Positions 12,002 to 22,787 of a stretch of 64,000 nt of DNA are shown in pieces (within the stretch, counting starts at the first letter, position 1; every line of letters begins with the position of its first letter). The notes beneath the pieces are model-generated. The model had not been told where the DNA came from. It saw only the letters and a list, made by a program, of their open reading frames with translations, and did no database searches. The stretch is from contig BEXV01000137.1 of the NCBI GenBank assembly GCA_003118195.1, positions 206,646 to 270,645 on the forward strand, in the 5' to 3' direction. The DNA comes from Hemicentrotus pulcherrimus. Its lineage: Eukaryota > Echinodermata > Echinoidea > Camarodonta > Strongylocentrotidae. The position numbers were made by a program, and so were the translations under genes.

Positions 12002-12341
12002 TTAGGGAGTTCAAGTTCCGAGTTGTTTTTAACTTTCCTCCGATCGGCAAATGATCTCAAATTTGATAAGGTCGCCTTTTTTCTCACCCTTTTCCCCTCT
12101 CCCGTTTACGCATTGACTTTCACCATCACTCGGCTCGAGATGGAGTTAGCAGAAGAGTGCTCGTTTGATAACTGCTAGTTTGCCGTGAGGCAATTACCAT
12201 CCATTTGGATTTATACAACGTGGAAGAAGACAGTCTTGAGTGAATAAGGAGACACGTGGAGTTTATACATGTTTGCGATAAGGTTTATTCGATATTCTGG
12301 TATTCGTTAAAACAGTTGGATAAGTTTGTCATCGCTTTCAG
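12000..12341 (+). other. Candidate non-coding first exon B (5' UTR)
   Basis: The 3' end is TTTCAG followed by GTGAGT (12342-12347), a consensus donor. The 5' end is approximate and placed just after the NRF-1-like element, since no TATA box is visible. The ATG nearest the donor, at about 12270, stops after 13 codons, so the segment is read as untranslated leader. It is on the same strand as exons A and C, which allows alternative promoters of one gene, but no coding exon links them here. Confidence 0.33.
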
Positions 12342-13222
12342 GTGAGTTTTTAAGCTTCGTATGTGTTAATTCTTATAGTTTACTGTGCTCTCGCAGTCTA
12401 GGTTAGATTGCAAGTAGATGGTCAGGTTACGGTTCCACGTTCTAAAGTTTAAAAGTCTGTAAACTGTCAAATGTCACTTAGTAAACTTGAAAGATGGCTT
12501 TGAAAGAGGTGGTTTGGCAAAAAGATGTACATGATTGTATGATATTATGGATTTCAAGCTTCAAGGAGTGTTAGTACCGACATGTAGTTATTGTGCCAAT
12601 TTTCCATTTTTTAAAGACGATGTTTGACAGACGTAATTATCCACACAAGGTTCATGTGGGATGTGTACTTGCCCCTGATGACAATTTTAGAAAACCATTT
12701 GATTCGTTAATCTCGACGAGCTGTATTTCTAGATGGAATGTGTTGAATTTTTCATGGTAATGGGTTTAAGGGTCAAAGCGGAACGCGTGGGGGAGAGAAA
12801 ATCAGGGAATAGTTGGTGAGTTAGGGTAGGGAGCTTCCATGACATGAAGCAGCATCTGCAAAAACCAGCACATTCGTGTATTAGGCACCGTAAGGTCATA
12901 AGTCACTTCCAGAGCCTAACAATGCGGTTTGATTGTTCCCTCTCGAAAGTTGAGAATTCATCTGAAAGAAACCTCTACGCTCACCCCACACCCTAAACCC
13001 GAGGGTATAGGGAAAGAGGAAATGCATGGATTGTAAAGATGTAGAAATAATTATGTTTACTACTTACATAATTTGGATGTGTTTGGGTCATGGTAGACTA
13101 GAAATACGTTTCCATGTCAGACCGTTGACCTTTGGATATTTCACTGTCCATGTCACAGACCAGTCACCATTTCCATAGAAACGAAAACACACTGGTTGCC
13201 GTGGATACCATCTCCATGAAGT

Positions 13223-13244
13223 GGGGGGGGGGGGGGGGGGGGGN
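13223..13244. repeat. Poly-G run (21 G) with adjacent N
   Basis: Twenty-one consecutive G followed by one unresolved base. The adjoining N suggests an uncertain homopolymer length in the assembly. Confidence 0.95.
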
Positions 13245-13560
13245 ACTAGCATGCAGAGGAGGTGGCAGGGTGGTGGTGAGGAAGGAGGAACTGACTCCAG
13301 GTTGATTTACACTCATGGCTGTTCAATAATTGCACTAATGAATGATTGAATTCTAGAATATAAGAGAGAATTGTGGAGGCCATACCAAAAATCATATTTC
13401 ATGCACATGAGTTCTGACACATGTCTTTGATAATGATCAATGATTACTCTTGAACAATAATGATCTACAAAGTACAAATCATGTGATAACGAAATTTGGA
13501 ATAGCTTTTGTCGGGGATAGACTTTGAAATTTTTGTTTTCAATTTACCTCAAAGTGAAAA

Positions 13561-13580
13561 TTATGATTATGATTATGATT
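13561..13580. repeat. TTATGA hexamer tandem repeat
   Basis: About 3.3 tandem copies of TTATGA, followed by near-matching sequence. Confidence 0.7.
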
Positions 13581-15635
13581 GTCTATCATTGCAATCATCA
13601 TTCACTTCTATAGTAATATTGTGACACATGTGACATTATTACCCAAAGACGTTAACTCTTATCACGATGTCGTTGTTCTGTTAAATTACCTTCTGAGCCG
13701 CCATCGACATTACAGACTTGATCTCAATGTGCTATCACAAGTCCTAGTGACAGCAGACGAGCTGTCCGAACCTGAAGCGTACTCTCAAAACCACAGTCCC
13801 AATTTGGTTGCTACGTCCCTCGTCCCCGCACGATGTACAACATGGTGAGGGAGATTTATAGTACACCATGCTGTTTCGGTAGGGAGGAGGGCTCTTGCTT
13901 CGCGCGCAAGGCAACTGCTGTCAAGAGCAGTACCTAAATATGGTTTCATTTCTTAAAACCAGTTTACAAGGCTGCATGGTATGAGACAAGGTGATGTCAG
14001 GTGCATTGTTGTATGAAAGATATGTTGTTGTAGTTCTAATGAGGTTGGACCAAGGGCAAGTCTAGGTCCAATTACGCCACCCTTCCCTCGCCCCCAAAAC
14101 AAAACCCATTAACAACAATGTTTAGCACATGTTTGTTGTTTCTTAGTTCAAAACGCCAAAATATGAACGAATATTTGTAGGTCGCGTTAGCATCGCCTTT
14201 AAGTTGAAAACCGCAGTTCTGTAAATAGCACTTGAGACGCACTCACCGCAAAGATCATGATTATTTCAGGAGCTTGAGCAGGCTTCTGAAATTACCCACA
14301 AAGTACAAACATCGTGTGGTTCTGCGATTGAATGTCATAGCAAATGGTTTGTCTAACCAAACCTGATATGCCTGTAGAATAAGGACTAGTTTTATTTCCC
14401 AACAGGATATGATAGATAGAATATTGATTAATAGTTTCCGTATATCTTATTACATAATCATCTCATTCTAATTATTTTGACATGATATTCATAGCACTGT
14501 CATGTTTTCAAGCATATATTATTCAACATTTTGACATGATCATGAAAGTAGTTAAACTGTTAATTGAATTTTCTTAAAATGTGAGGGAAATATTTGTACT
14601 GGCACCGAAATGTTCTAAAAGTGTTCAACGTTTATGAAGGAAAACAAATAAGTTCATTTTCAATAAAATCAACCAATAAATATAAATTCCAAACGAGCCA
14701 CTTGCCTTTCGGAGTTTGCCCACATATTTTGTTATATGTGTTAAAACGTGAATATTTGCTTTCATATTTAAAGACTGTAAATATGATTTATCAAATAAAA
14801 GTACAGTTGAGCATACTTTAATACTGTTGACATTTGATATTAATACAAACACAATATCAATATGGCTAGCTAAAATACTAAAGAAGGCGACCGGTAAACG
14901 CTTGGTCCGTATTGTAAGGGTTAATAAACATGGATTTTGTGCGCTGGTAAGTAAGACCTACGGCGAGATCAGTATAATTTCCTAGATTCCTTTTTTGTTG
15001 TTGTTGATATTCCCATGAAAGCTATAATGGATAATAGGAAGGAAGAAAAGACGATGACGGAGAGGAATTTCTGTTGTTTTGTGACAGATAAATATTTTGC
15101 ATCTGTCACCGATGAGTCGCGCCACCACGTATGATTAATCACAAACGAATGTAAACGCACTCTCCATGACTTATCAAGTTAAAATGACAAACATGATGAC
15201 TTGAGCTTCGTGAAACCATAAAAGGATTCAACGACAAAAAACACCACATGTGTCCTCGTTTCTATGTGATTAGTGCTTTAAAATAAATGTTGTAAAGATA
15301 AATATATGATAAAAATAACGCTGAAAGCTTACATCACAAAATAACAACAATCCTCCTGTGACGTTAATATATGATAAATATATATCATACATAAAAATAT
15401 AGTAATAAGTCCCAATTATAAATGAAAATGCATTGTATGTATGTAAAGAGAATACGGACGAGATTTGTTGCTTTTCGGTGAATTTTATAAAGTAAAGTTG
15501 ATTTAGGATCTCATGAGATGGGAGGACTTACAAATATTATTCATGTACCGATTTTACTTTAGCTTGCATTTAGAATAAGAATACCTAGGCTAGAACAAAA
15601 ATAGCCTAGAAAATACAGGCAGTTGTTTTCACCGT

Positions 15636-15794
15636 CACGTGGTGCAGATATTTATCACGTGACTCATCATCCCCTTGTGGATCCGAAGATGCCGATTATC
15701 TTCGTAGAGTTTGACTCTAGTTTACGATCAATCTCTTTCTCAATCCCCACCTATTAGACATTATCCTCGTTGCCGTAAGCATTATCATCACGTG
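15636..15794. promoter_or_regulatory. Cluster of three CACGTG E-boxes
   Basis: Perfect CACGTG palindromes at 15636-15641, 15656-15661 and 15789-15794; the last two share the longer word ATCACGTGAC. Established knowledge: CACGTG is bound by bHLH and bHLH-Zip factors (Myc/Max, USF, MITF, Hairy classes). Three in 160 bp of non-coding AT-rich DNA suggests a possible cis-regulatory module; function is inference. Confidence 0.3.
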
Positions 15795-18700
15795 ACCCAG
15801 TAAATCCAAAATGGCCACAGAGATAGTCGTAATAGTAACTGCGCGGTTTCAGTCAGACTTAAAGCGACGCCATAATTTGACATCTAAATGTTTTGTATTT
15901 TGCAGAATTGATCTGCATTTCTCAGATAAAGGATTTGTAGTTTACGTCATAAAGTAAATCCTACACTTTAATCAAATCAATTCGGATCAATAAAGATAGA
16001 CGGATCTTGTTTTTAGGATTATAGGAATATGACTTCAGACTTCAAAGAATAAAACATATATTTCTATCAAAAGCAACCTGCTTTTTCTTCTAAATAAAAT
16101 ACTTCATAATCCGACAATCAATTTCTTGATCGACAACAGTTGAATTGAGGCCTCACTTATAAAGTTGTTTACTCTTCTGCAAGTAGTTTGTAAGCACTCA
16201 AAGTGATTTGATTGGACTCAGCGATTGTTACATCGCATAGAACAACCACTGAATGGCGTATATCTACATAAGATGTTGAAGTACTGGGTTTCTATAAAAT
16301 GTCTGCTTGCCACACAAATTGAATTCATTTCGTTAATAGAATACATCTCGAATATATTGATATTCAAATGAAATTTCAGTCCATCATTGGCAATCAAAGA
16401 TGTTTTATTATTGTGGGTCAGTTCGTCTACAGAAGATGTAAAAGAACCGATGAATTTCTTTACCAAAATAACACTTTTGTTTTAATTAAGATCAAAGCAT
16501 AATACATCAGTTTTATGTATATCTAATGTTTCTAAGACGTGTGGTTTCATTGTTTTTACTAGTATTGATACGTTATGTCTTCTTAAGATGGTTACATAGG
16601 GAAACATTACATAGGTAAGGTTGGATGAAGGTAGGGAAATTTTTGTAACTCTTCATGGATTATAAACTGGATTGCTTAACCATGACCTGACAAGAATATA
16701 ACATCGTTAAAAGAGGAAGAGGATAGTGTGAAATGTATATTCTTGGTACTCGTCTTGGCAAGCCAAATAATGACATTTAATACTACTATGTATCCAAAGA
16801 GATAATTGGAAGTGCCGTTGATTTAAGAGTTTTACACCATTATTTGAAAATTCATATAGCAAATACTGCATCCGTTGATTTAAAACCAAACAATAAGTGA
16901 GTGAATATGGATTTTAGAAAAAAAAAATTGTTAGTTCGAACTACTCGGATCAAGTCTGAGATAAATATGCGTGAAAATACTACATACCGTCAGTAACCAA
17001 ATATTACCACGTTAATAGATTCTCGTAGAAGGTGTCAATATTATGATGGTTAGCAAACGCGCCTCGGGGGAATGCATGGTTCTCATTCAAGGCAGTGAGT
17101 TATCTCCGATTTAGACGAATCGAACATAAGCCGTGTCATTTAGCGGAGAGAAGTTAAATACCTTGACTTGACACTAATTTGTTTGAATGCCCGGAGAACG
17201 TGCCCGAGGAAAGAAGAGGAAGGGAATTATTTCCCACTATACAACTTGAAGTGTAACTCCTGTCATTCAAAATGGCGCTGACTAGATGAGACGCTGTTAG
17301 ATTGAGTTGATTTACAGGTCCAGATAGAAAGGTGAAATTATTTAATAAGACTTTAAAGTTCAACAAAAAGTACAATAAGTCACAAATACAAACAAGTGTA
17401 GCGTAATTAGCGAGAGAAAAGTGTCAATACTATGACAAACTTACGGATATGAAAAGTGTCGTGAGGCAAAATACGGCATAAACACTTTATAATATTGTCT
17501 CGATTAGAAAGTGAAAACATATAGAAAACAATTGTGATCTATTTAGCAGATTACCAGATAAACCATTATAGTCCATACATCCGGTGATAATCACTCCACA
17601 GAATATATTTTCCCCGTACTTCAGTGTTACAATACACTACCTAGGGCTTAAAGTATACCACATGGGATAAATATGAATATTACCATCCAAGTTCCCAGAA
17701 TGCGGACATACCGAAAATACATCAGAGTCGATTCGACACCAAGCTGATATCACTCTTAGTAACTTCGAAAACATCTATTCCGAGAAGACGTTTGATATTA
17801 ATTCTTTCACAAATGAACACTGGCACCAACTTACTTGATTTATCCAAAAGATATTTCCGATAGTAAGACCAGTGACGTATGATTGTATGCATATCAAACA
17901 GTAGCAAGTTTTGTGATGGTCTCGATTTGAGTTGATTAGACATAAATCTATTTCAAATAATCTATTTCAAATAAGCATGTTTCTTTTGTGTTGATGTTGT
18001 GCGAGATGCATTCTTTTCTACAATTTACAGGTCTCTGCATTCGTATTGAATAGTTTTGATATGGCAAAAGAACGTGCAGAAAGCTCGATTGAAAATTAAA
18101 CCATTGGAGATGGGCTATTAAAACACAATTTACAGTTTCCCACATTGAATTTAACGAAAATAATTAATGTTTTACCGATATAAAACTCAAAAAGCTACAA
18201 TTCGAACGATTGGTGAATAATATTATGAATACTCTCCTGGCAAATTCAAACAAGTAATCGTTTGTTTGTTTAAGAAAAACCTTAACCATATTAAGAAATC
18301 ATATTTTAAAATGCTCATTGCACCATAAGCTAGTCACCACACTATCAGCAGACACACACGCGTACGCACATAACTCACCCACACACACAATATAAATCTG
18401 TCAGACCACGTACTACTGTACGGTTGTGTGGCGTTCATTTGGCGCCTGCAAATGGCGTATAAAACGTAACCCCATAAAATGTCGCCTGATGACATGATTA
18501 AGTGTTTAGGGCTATCGTTTGTGTTTGGTTGGCTTTGAGGGTACCCCCTTAACCTACCCATGGAACGTGAGGTATTCCTGCACTGATCACGAAGACGGCA
18601 TGGAGTTTCTATCTAGCCTAGCAACAGCCAAAACACATCACAATCATCCCGGATGACCCAGGGTTGCGGTGCATACCTGTGACCTTCTAGATTTCTTTTA

Positions 18701-20236
18701 ATGAGGCTGGATGACTTGCGAGTGTCGTCTGCTTTAAAAGAAAAAAGTCCAGCTCTGGGGCAGGCAGCGTGCCTTGAAGCATCTTGGGTGAAGTCGTGAT
18801 AAATCTCTTGATTCTCTCCGACGCTGATCATTAGTAGCTCCTTCACCTACAAATCCCTAATTTGACTGCGAGGAAAAGTTTCAGAGCGTAAGAAATAAAC
18901 CAGTGCTTCTACTTTCAAGAATTAATGTTCTCGAATGGAATTTTGTACTAGCACTCAACAGATATGGTGCAAAATGTATGTACACGCCTCTTGCACAATT
19001 ATTTTCAATTTCCCGAAGAAACATTTACTTCTATTCTCTAATAGTCTACTTCCAATTAATCTATTGATTTTTAGACATTCTAAGATTTTGTGTGTGTTTT
19101 ACTTCGAATTCAGAGCCATTTATTGATTTTCTAATTAACCTAATTTGATGAACACATTACCAGCAAATGAATGAGACCTATTTAACTCCAGATTTGAAAA
19201 AGGGCTTACAAAAATCAAACAAAAATCATAACAGATTTCTAACGGCGTCCCCTACTCACTGAAACTGTATACAGCCTGAAATCTGTGACATCGCCATTAA
19301 GATTCGTGGATAAACTGAGGTCATCCCAATTACTCAATAGATGCGATCACAAAACATTCGTGTGGGCATTGTCCTCAGCAATATTGACCTTGTAAATTAA
19401 AGGTCATCATCCGGCCGATAAACAAAGATTCACTCGACGGCGGCGACGGAGTATGAGCCGCGTTCGTGCGAAATGATCACCACTATAAACAAACTGAGAT
19501 GCTTTCTTAAAATAGCCAAATTCATCGCAGATTATTTCATATTAGTCTCTGGACCAGAAATTTGTGGTGTTTATCAAACGGAAGGATGTACACGTTTTTG
19601 TTTGAGTTCATGTTGATTTCATTACAAAATCAAATGCCTTTTTTCTCAATTTGTATTTATGTGATTAATCACGGTTAAAATTCCCTAAAGTTTTACATTT
19701 GTACTTTTGCAGTTCTTTTTTAGATGAGCCGTAGATAAACACACAGTTTTAATTCCTTTCCGAGGTAATTAGTAAATTAGAATCAACGTTGTACCTAAGG
19801 ACTCTTCCACACCGACTTGAGTTTCGAAAATGGGAATTCATGGTTAGGTCAGTGTTTTATAAGAGACTTAAATGCTGTTTAATTGTTCTTTGTGTACAAT
19901 CTTAGAATTACTTATATCAATATTATACGATTGGATGCAAACTTATACAGCTATAGCGTAATCTGAATTTTTAGAGAAAGGTTTCAACCTGTTAAATGAT
20001 CAAGAGTGAAAACGAAATCATTCACTCAGCCTGGAAATAGACTGCAGAATTGATGAAATCTGTCTGTTTGCGTCACCTGGGCTGTAATGCATCTTGTAAT
20101 CACCTACCCCCTTCTGCTTCCTCCCCAACCTCCACTCGAGCATTCCACACAGACCGGCCACCACTCCTCATCATCACCAACATTGCCCAATCTCCTCCCA
20201 TGAAACACTAGTCCCAGGTGATGCGCTCCAAGTGCG

Positions 20237-20249
20237 GTTGCCTGGCAAC
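20237..20249. promoter_or_regulatory. Near-perfect RFX X-box palindrome
   Basis: GTTGCCTGGCAAC has perfect 6-bp inverted arms with a one-base spacer, matching the RFX X-box consensus. RFX factors control ciliary and some other genes from promoter-proximal X-boxes. It lies in a GC-richer patch (about 20090-20330) 142 bp upstream of an ATG in good context (20391), so this patch may be a promoter or an enhancer. Confidence 0.45.
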
Positions 20250-20390
20250 ACGGTTTCTCCTGCACGCGTAAACAACATCGTCCCTTTCCCGCCGCTGCCC
20301 GCTCCGTGATTGTATTATGTGGTCATGTGACGAGAATTATTTATCATAATTTGGAGTGTGATCTTGCGCTTATTTCCCCTTGGGAACTGG

Positions 20391-20625
20391 GATGGACACC
20401 GCATTGTCATCAGATGTAACCGAGAAGAATATTTACGCTTTTTTAATCTGGTCGAGGCGCCTCGATAGATTGCTGTGCCACTATTTTATCCTGTGCTTAT
20501 CTATGTCATCTGCGTATAATGAACTTCAGGATTATTATAAATGTATCGAGGGATTACGAAGATTTCTGTTTTCATCTTTCCAAATGCGTGTGTATACTTG
20601 GAGGACAAATTCACACTTTTTCTAA
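20391..20625 (+). CDS. Hypothetical small ORF downstream of X-box patch
   Basis: A 77-codon frame begins at an ATG in strong context (G at -3, G at +4), starts MDTALSSDVTEKNIYAFLIW and ends with TAA at 20623-20625. It follows a GC-richer patch carrying the RFX X-box at 20237. No domain is recognised and there is no signal peptide; a hydrophobic Cys-containing stretch lies near residues 30-43. Frames of this length are common by chance here, so the only support is the start context and the promoter-like patch. It could equally be leader sequence or random. Confidence 0.15.
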
Positions 20626-21103
20626 TTCTCTTGAAAAAAAATTATGCAGATTGCCAACGTGATAGTGTTTAAAAAATAGTGGGTAGTCTTATGTCATTGG
20701 AATATTTTTGGAATATATTCTAGCTCTAGATTGTATCTCATTATCTGCCGTGACATCATTGAAAAAAAGAATCAAAAACATTTTATCTTCTTTACCACCA
20801 ACTTAACGTCAAACAGTTCCATGTAGTCTGGTTGGCAACTTGACTCCGATCGTGTTCTGTCAATCGTTATAAAGACGCATCTAGTATACTTGTAACATCT
20901 TATTTCATCCCAATCATATTCGACAGTATGATTCCTCGACTGTAGTTCAAAGACAAAGTGCAAGATTTGTTTCTTAAAGACCCCAAAACAATCGACCCGT
21001 ATCTTCTTTGTCTCTGGTGAATTAGCCCGATACGATGCACCCCGATGCGAAACTAAATTTCCATCACCAGCTGTTTTTAGGCCGACAAGAGAACATTGTC
21101 TTA

Positions 21104-21229
21104 TCAACTTCTATTCGGTGACTGCTCTCCCTCTTTGTCTTCATTGTCAGCTAAAGTAATTTCATTGTAACCATCTCTACTGTCAAAGTCATTTAGTCGC
21201 TGCTCTAATTTTAAAGAGAAGGTTGAGTT
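21104..21229 (-). CDS. Weak candidate terminal exon (may be repeat-derived)
   Basis: On the minus strand a pyrimidine-rich acceptor (CCTTTTCCAG) is followed by an open frame of 41 codons ending in TGA, with an acidic tail (ADNEDKEGEQSPNRS). It resembles a C-terminal tail. However, the first 19 exon bases and the acceptor AG belong to the 23-bp core of dispersed repeat family 1, an exact copy of which is at 8208-8230. Either a repeat has been exonised or the match to splice consensus is accidental. No family is recognised. Confidence 0.15.
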   Translation of the reverse strand, partial: NSTFSLKLEQRLNDFDSRDGYNEITLADNEDKEGEQSPNRS

Positions 21230-21233
21230 CTGG
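21211..21233 (+). repeat. Dispersed repeat family 1, end fragment
   Basis: Contains TTAAAGAGAAGGTTGAGTTC; identical over 23 bp to the reverse complement of 8208-8230 and similar to the ends of copies a and b. A further diverged fragment is at 21542-21561 in the opposite orientation. Confidence 0.6.
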
Positions 21234-21650
21234 AAAAGGTGAAAAATAATTAGTGAGCTTTTTAAGTTAGCGTGGAAGAGTGTCGTAGAAAAATGTCCCC
21301 TTAATAGAATGGCTCTTTCAATGCTTCTCATATTTTAGAAAAAAGTATTAGCTAAAGATTGTGGACCGCAACATTCATGCCCCAAATCGATGTTTGTCCT
21401 ATACACATTTCTGTCTACGTTGCATGTGACTGAGCCAATTTATTGATGGTTCCAAAACCTAACAGAGTAACAGTAATACACCAATAGTTACGTGATAAAC
21501 CATTCCAATCGATTCCACATTGCAATTATAATTATGATCAAAGCTCAACTTTATCTTTAAGGTTCTTTGTCATTGCGAACTAGCAAGAAAATATAGGCCT
21601 ATTCTCATTAGTTACGTCACAATCACCGAAGGAGGATGGAGAACGATGAG

Positions 21651-21669
21651 NNNNNNNGGGGGGGGGGGG
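21651..21669. repeat. 7-base N gap abutting poly-G (12 G)
   Basis: Seven unresolved bases followed directly by twelve G. An assembly ambiguity at a homopolymer is the likely explanation. Confidence 0.9.
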
Positions 21670-22498
21670 TCAAGTTCAATCTCATCCAACTGATCCTGGA
21701 TCGTGTCAATAGGTTAGAAAGAAAGAAAAGGGAGTTCGTTCAAACGTTGAGACCTCTTTTTATAACTCCAAAGCCAACTGGTTTGTTGTTCTTCCACTGA
21801 TGTTGATCATAAAGACATTCCTCCAAAATACTCTTTTGATTCTTTCGCTCACCTTCTAAAAGTAAAACCATATAGAAGGAATATAAGTACATCATAATAT
21901 TGTCACCCAACATGGATTTGTCGATGATCGTTTGCTGCTCTTAATGATCATACCAAGTATCTCCATTCGACTCGAGTGAAGAAAAAAAATGTTAGATTTT
22001 CTACTTCATTCAATACCAATTTCTATGAAATTCTGGTATTTAAAAAGAATGTTTTTTTTTATTCATCAATTTTATGAAATCATCAATTTTATGTACTCAT
22101 TTAGTGGTCTCATAGCGGATTAAGGATTGTCAAAAATGAAATAGAGACCTTTGTTGATTGAAATGTACTACGTCGTATACTTAATGAAGATTTGACAGAT
22201 ATAATGTATTAGATTGGTAATGAAGCAAGAAATCACAGTTCTAATGACAACCGTATTGATAGCAGATCCAAACTGTTGCTGGTACTCCCAGACCGCAGTC
22301 AACAGTGAAATTAAACATTTGAGCGCACTTCAGATCACTCATATCATAATTCGATCGAATTAATCATCATCTACTCATCGAGTGTGGAAATTGCCGTATA
22401 GTAGAATTCACTCACTGACGGTGAAGGACAAATTGGAATTTAATGTATGAACAGTACATTTATTTCGCTCTTGACTTTCTGGAGTGGATGTTTATCAC

Positions 22499-22787
22499 CA
22501 GTGGCAAAAATGTGCGTCGCCCGTTCAGGGGGGGAGGGGGGGGAGGGGGGGGGGGTGTCTGGAATGGTTTTAAGGCACCGGTTTTACTCGGAAAATGCAT
22601 TTTGAATATACAAGGGTACCTATTGCGAGGGTGTTGGAGTAGGCCCGTGCGTCTTATTTTCTCTCCCGCTCCCCTCTCCCTTTCACGATATCTCTTTTCT
22701 CGCTTCGCCCCCCCTCCCCCATCACTCGATAGGGGGGGGGGGCAAGTGTCCCATAAGCCCCTTGTAGCCATGGTAGCTACGCCACTG
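22499..22787. mobile_element. MITE-like element, CAGTGGC termini
   Basis: A 289-bp segment starts with CAGTGGC and ends with GCCACTG (perfect 7-bp termini; the arms diverge further in). It is flanked by TTTATCAC (22491-22498) and ATCATCAC (22788-22795), which match at 6 of 8 positions, consistent with a degraded 8-bp target duplication as in hAT elements. The interior holds interrupted poly-G near the left end and GCCCC/poly-G near the right. The two open frames crossing it (22443-22877 + and 22460-22804 -) are Gly/Pro-rich translations of these tracts, not genes. No transposase is present, so any movement would have been non-autonomous. Confidence 0.5.

Larger units (their letters stand above)
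12342..20030. other. AT-rich intron-like stretch, no gene seen
   Basis: No supported gene. It contains a G21 run (13223-13243, followed by an unresolved base), a TTATGA hexamer repeat (13561-13580), an X-box-like site (13195-13209), a cluster of CACGTG E-boxes (15636-15794), a YY1-like AAAATGGCG near 17271 and a CpG-bearing patch near 19410-19470. Open frames on both strands are short and unlinked to convincing splice sites. Confidence 0.6.

Noticed and set aside
20772..21107. 111-codon minus frame abutting the 21104 frame
   Set aside because: Different phase, no splice junction joining them, no domain recognised.
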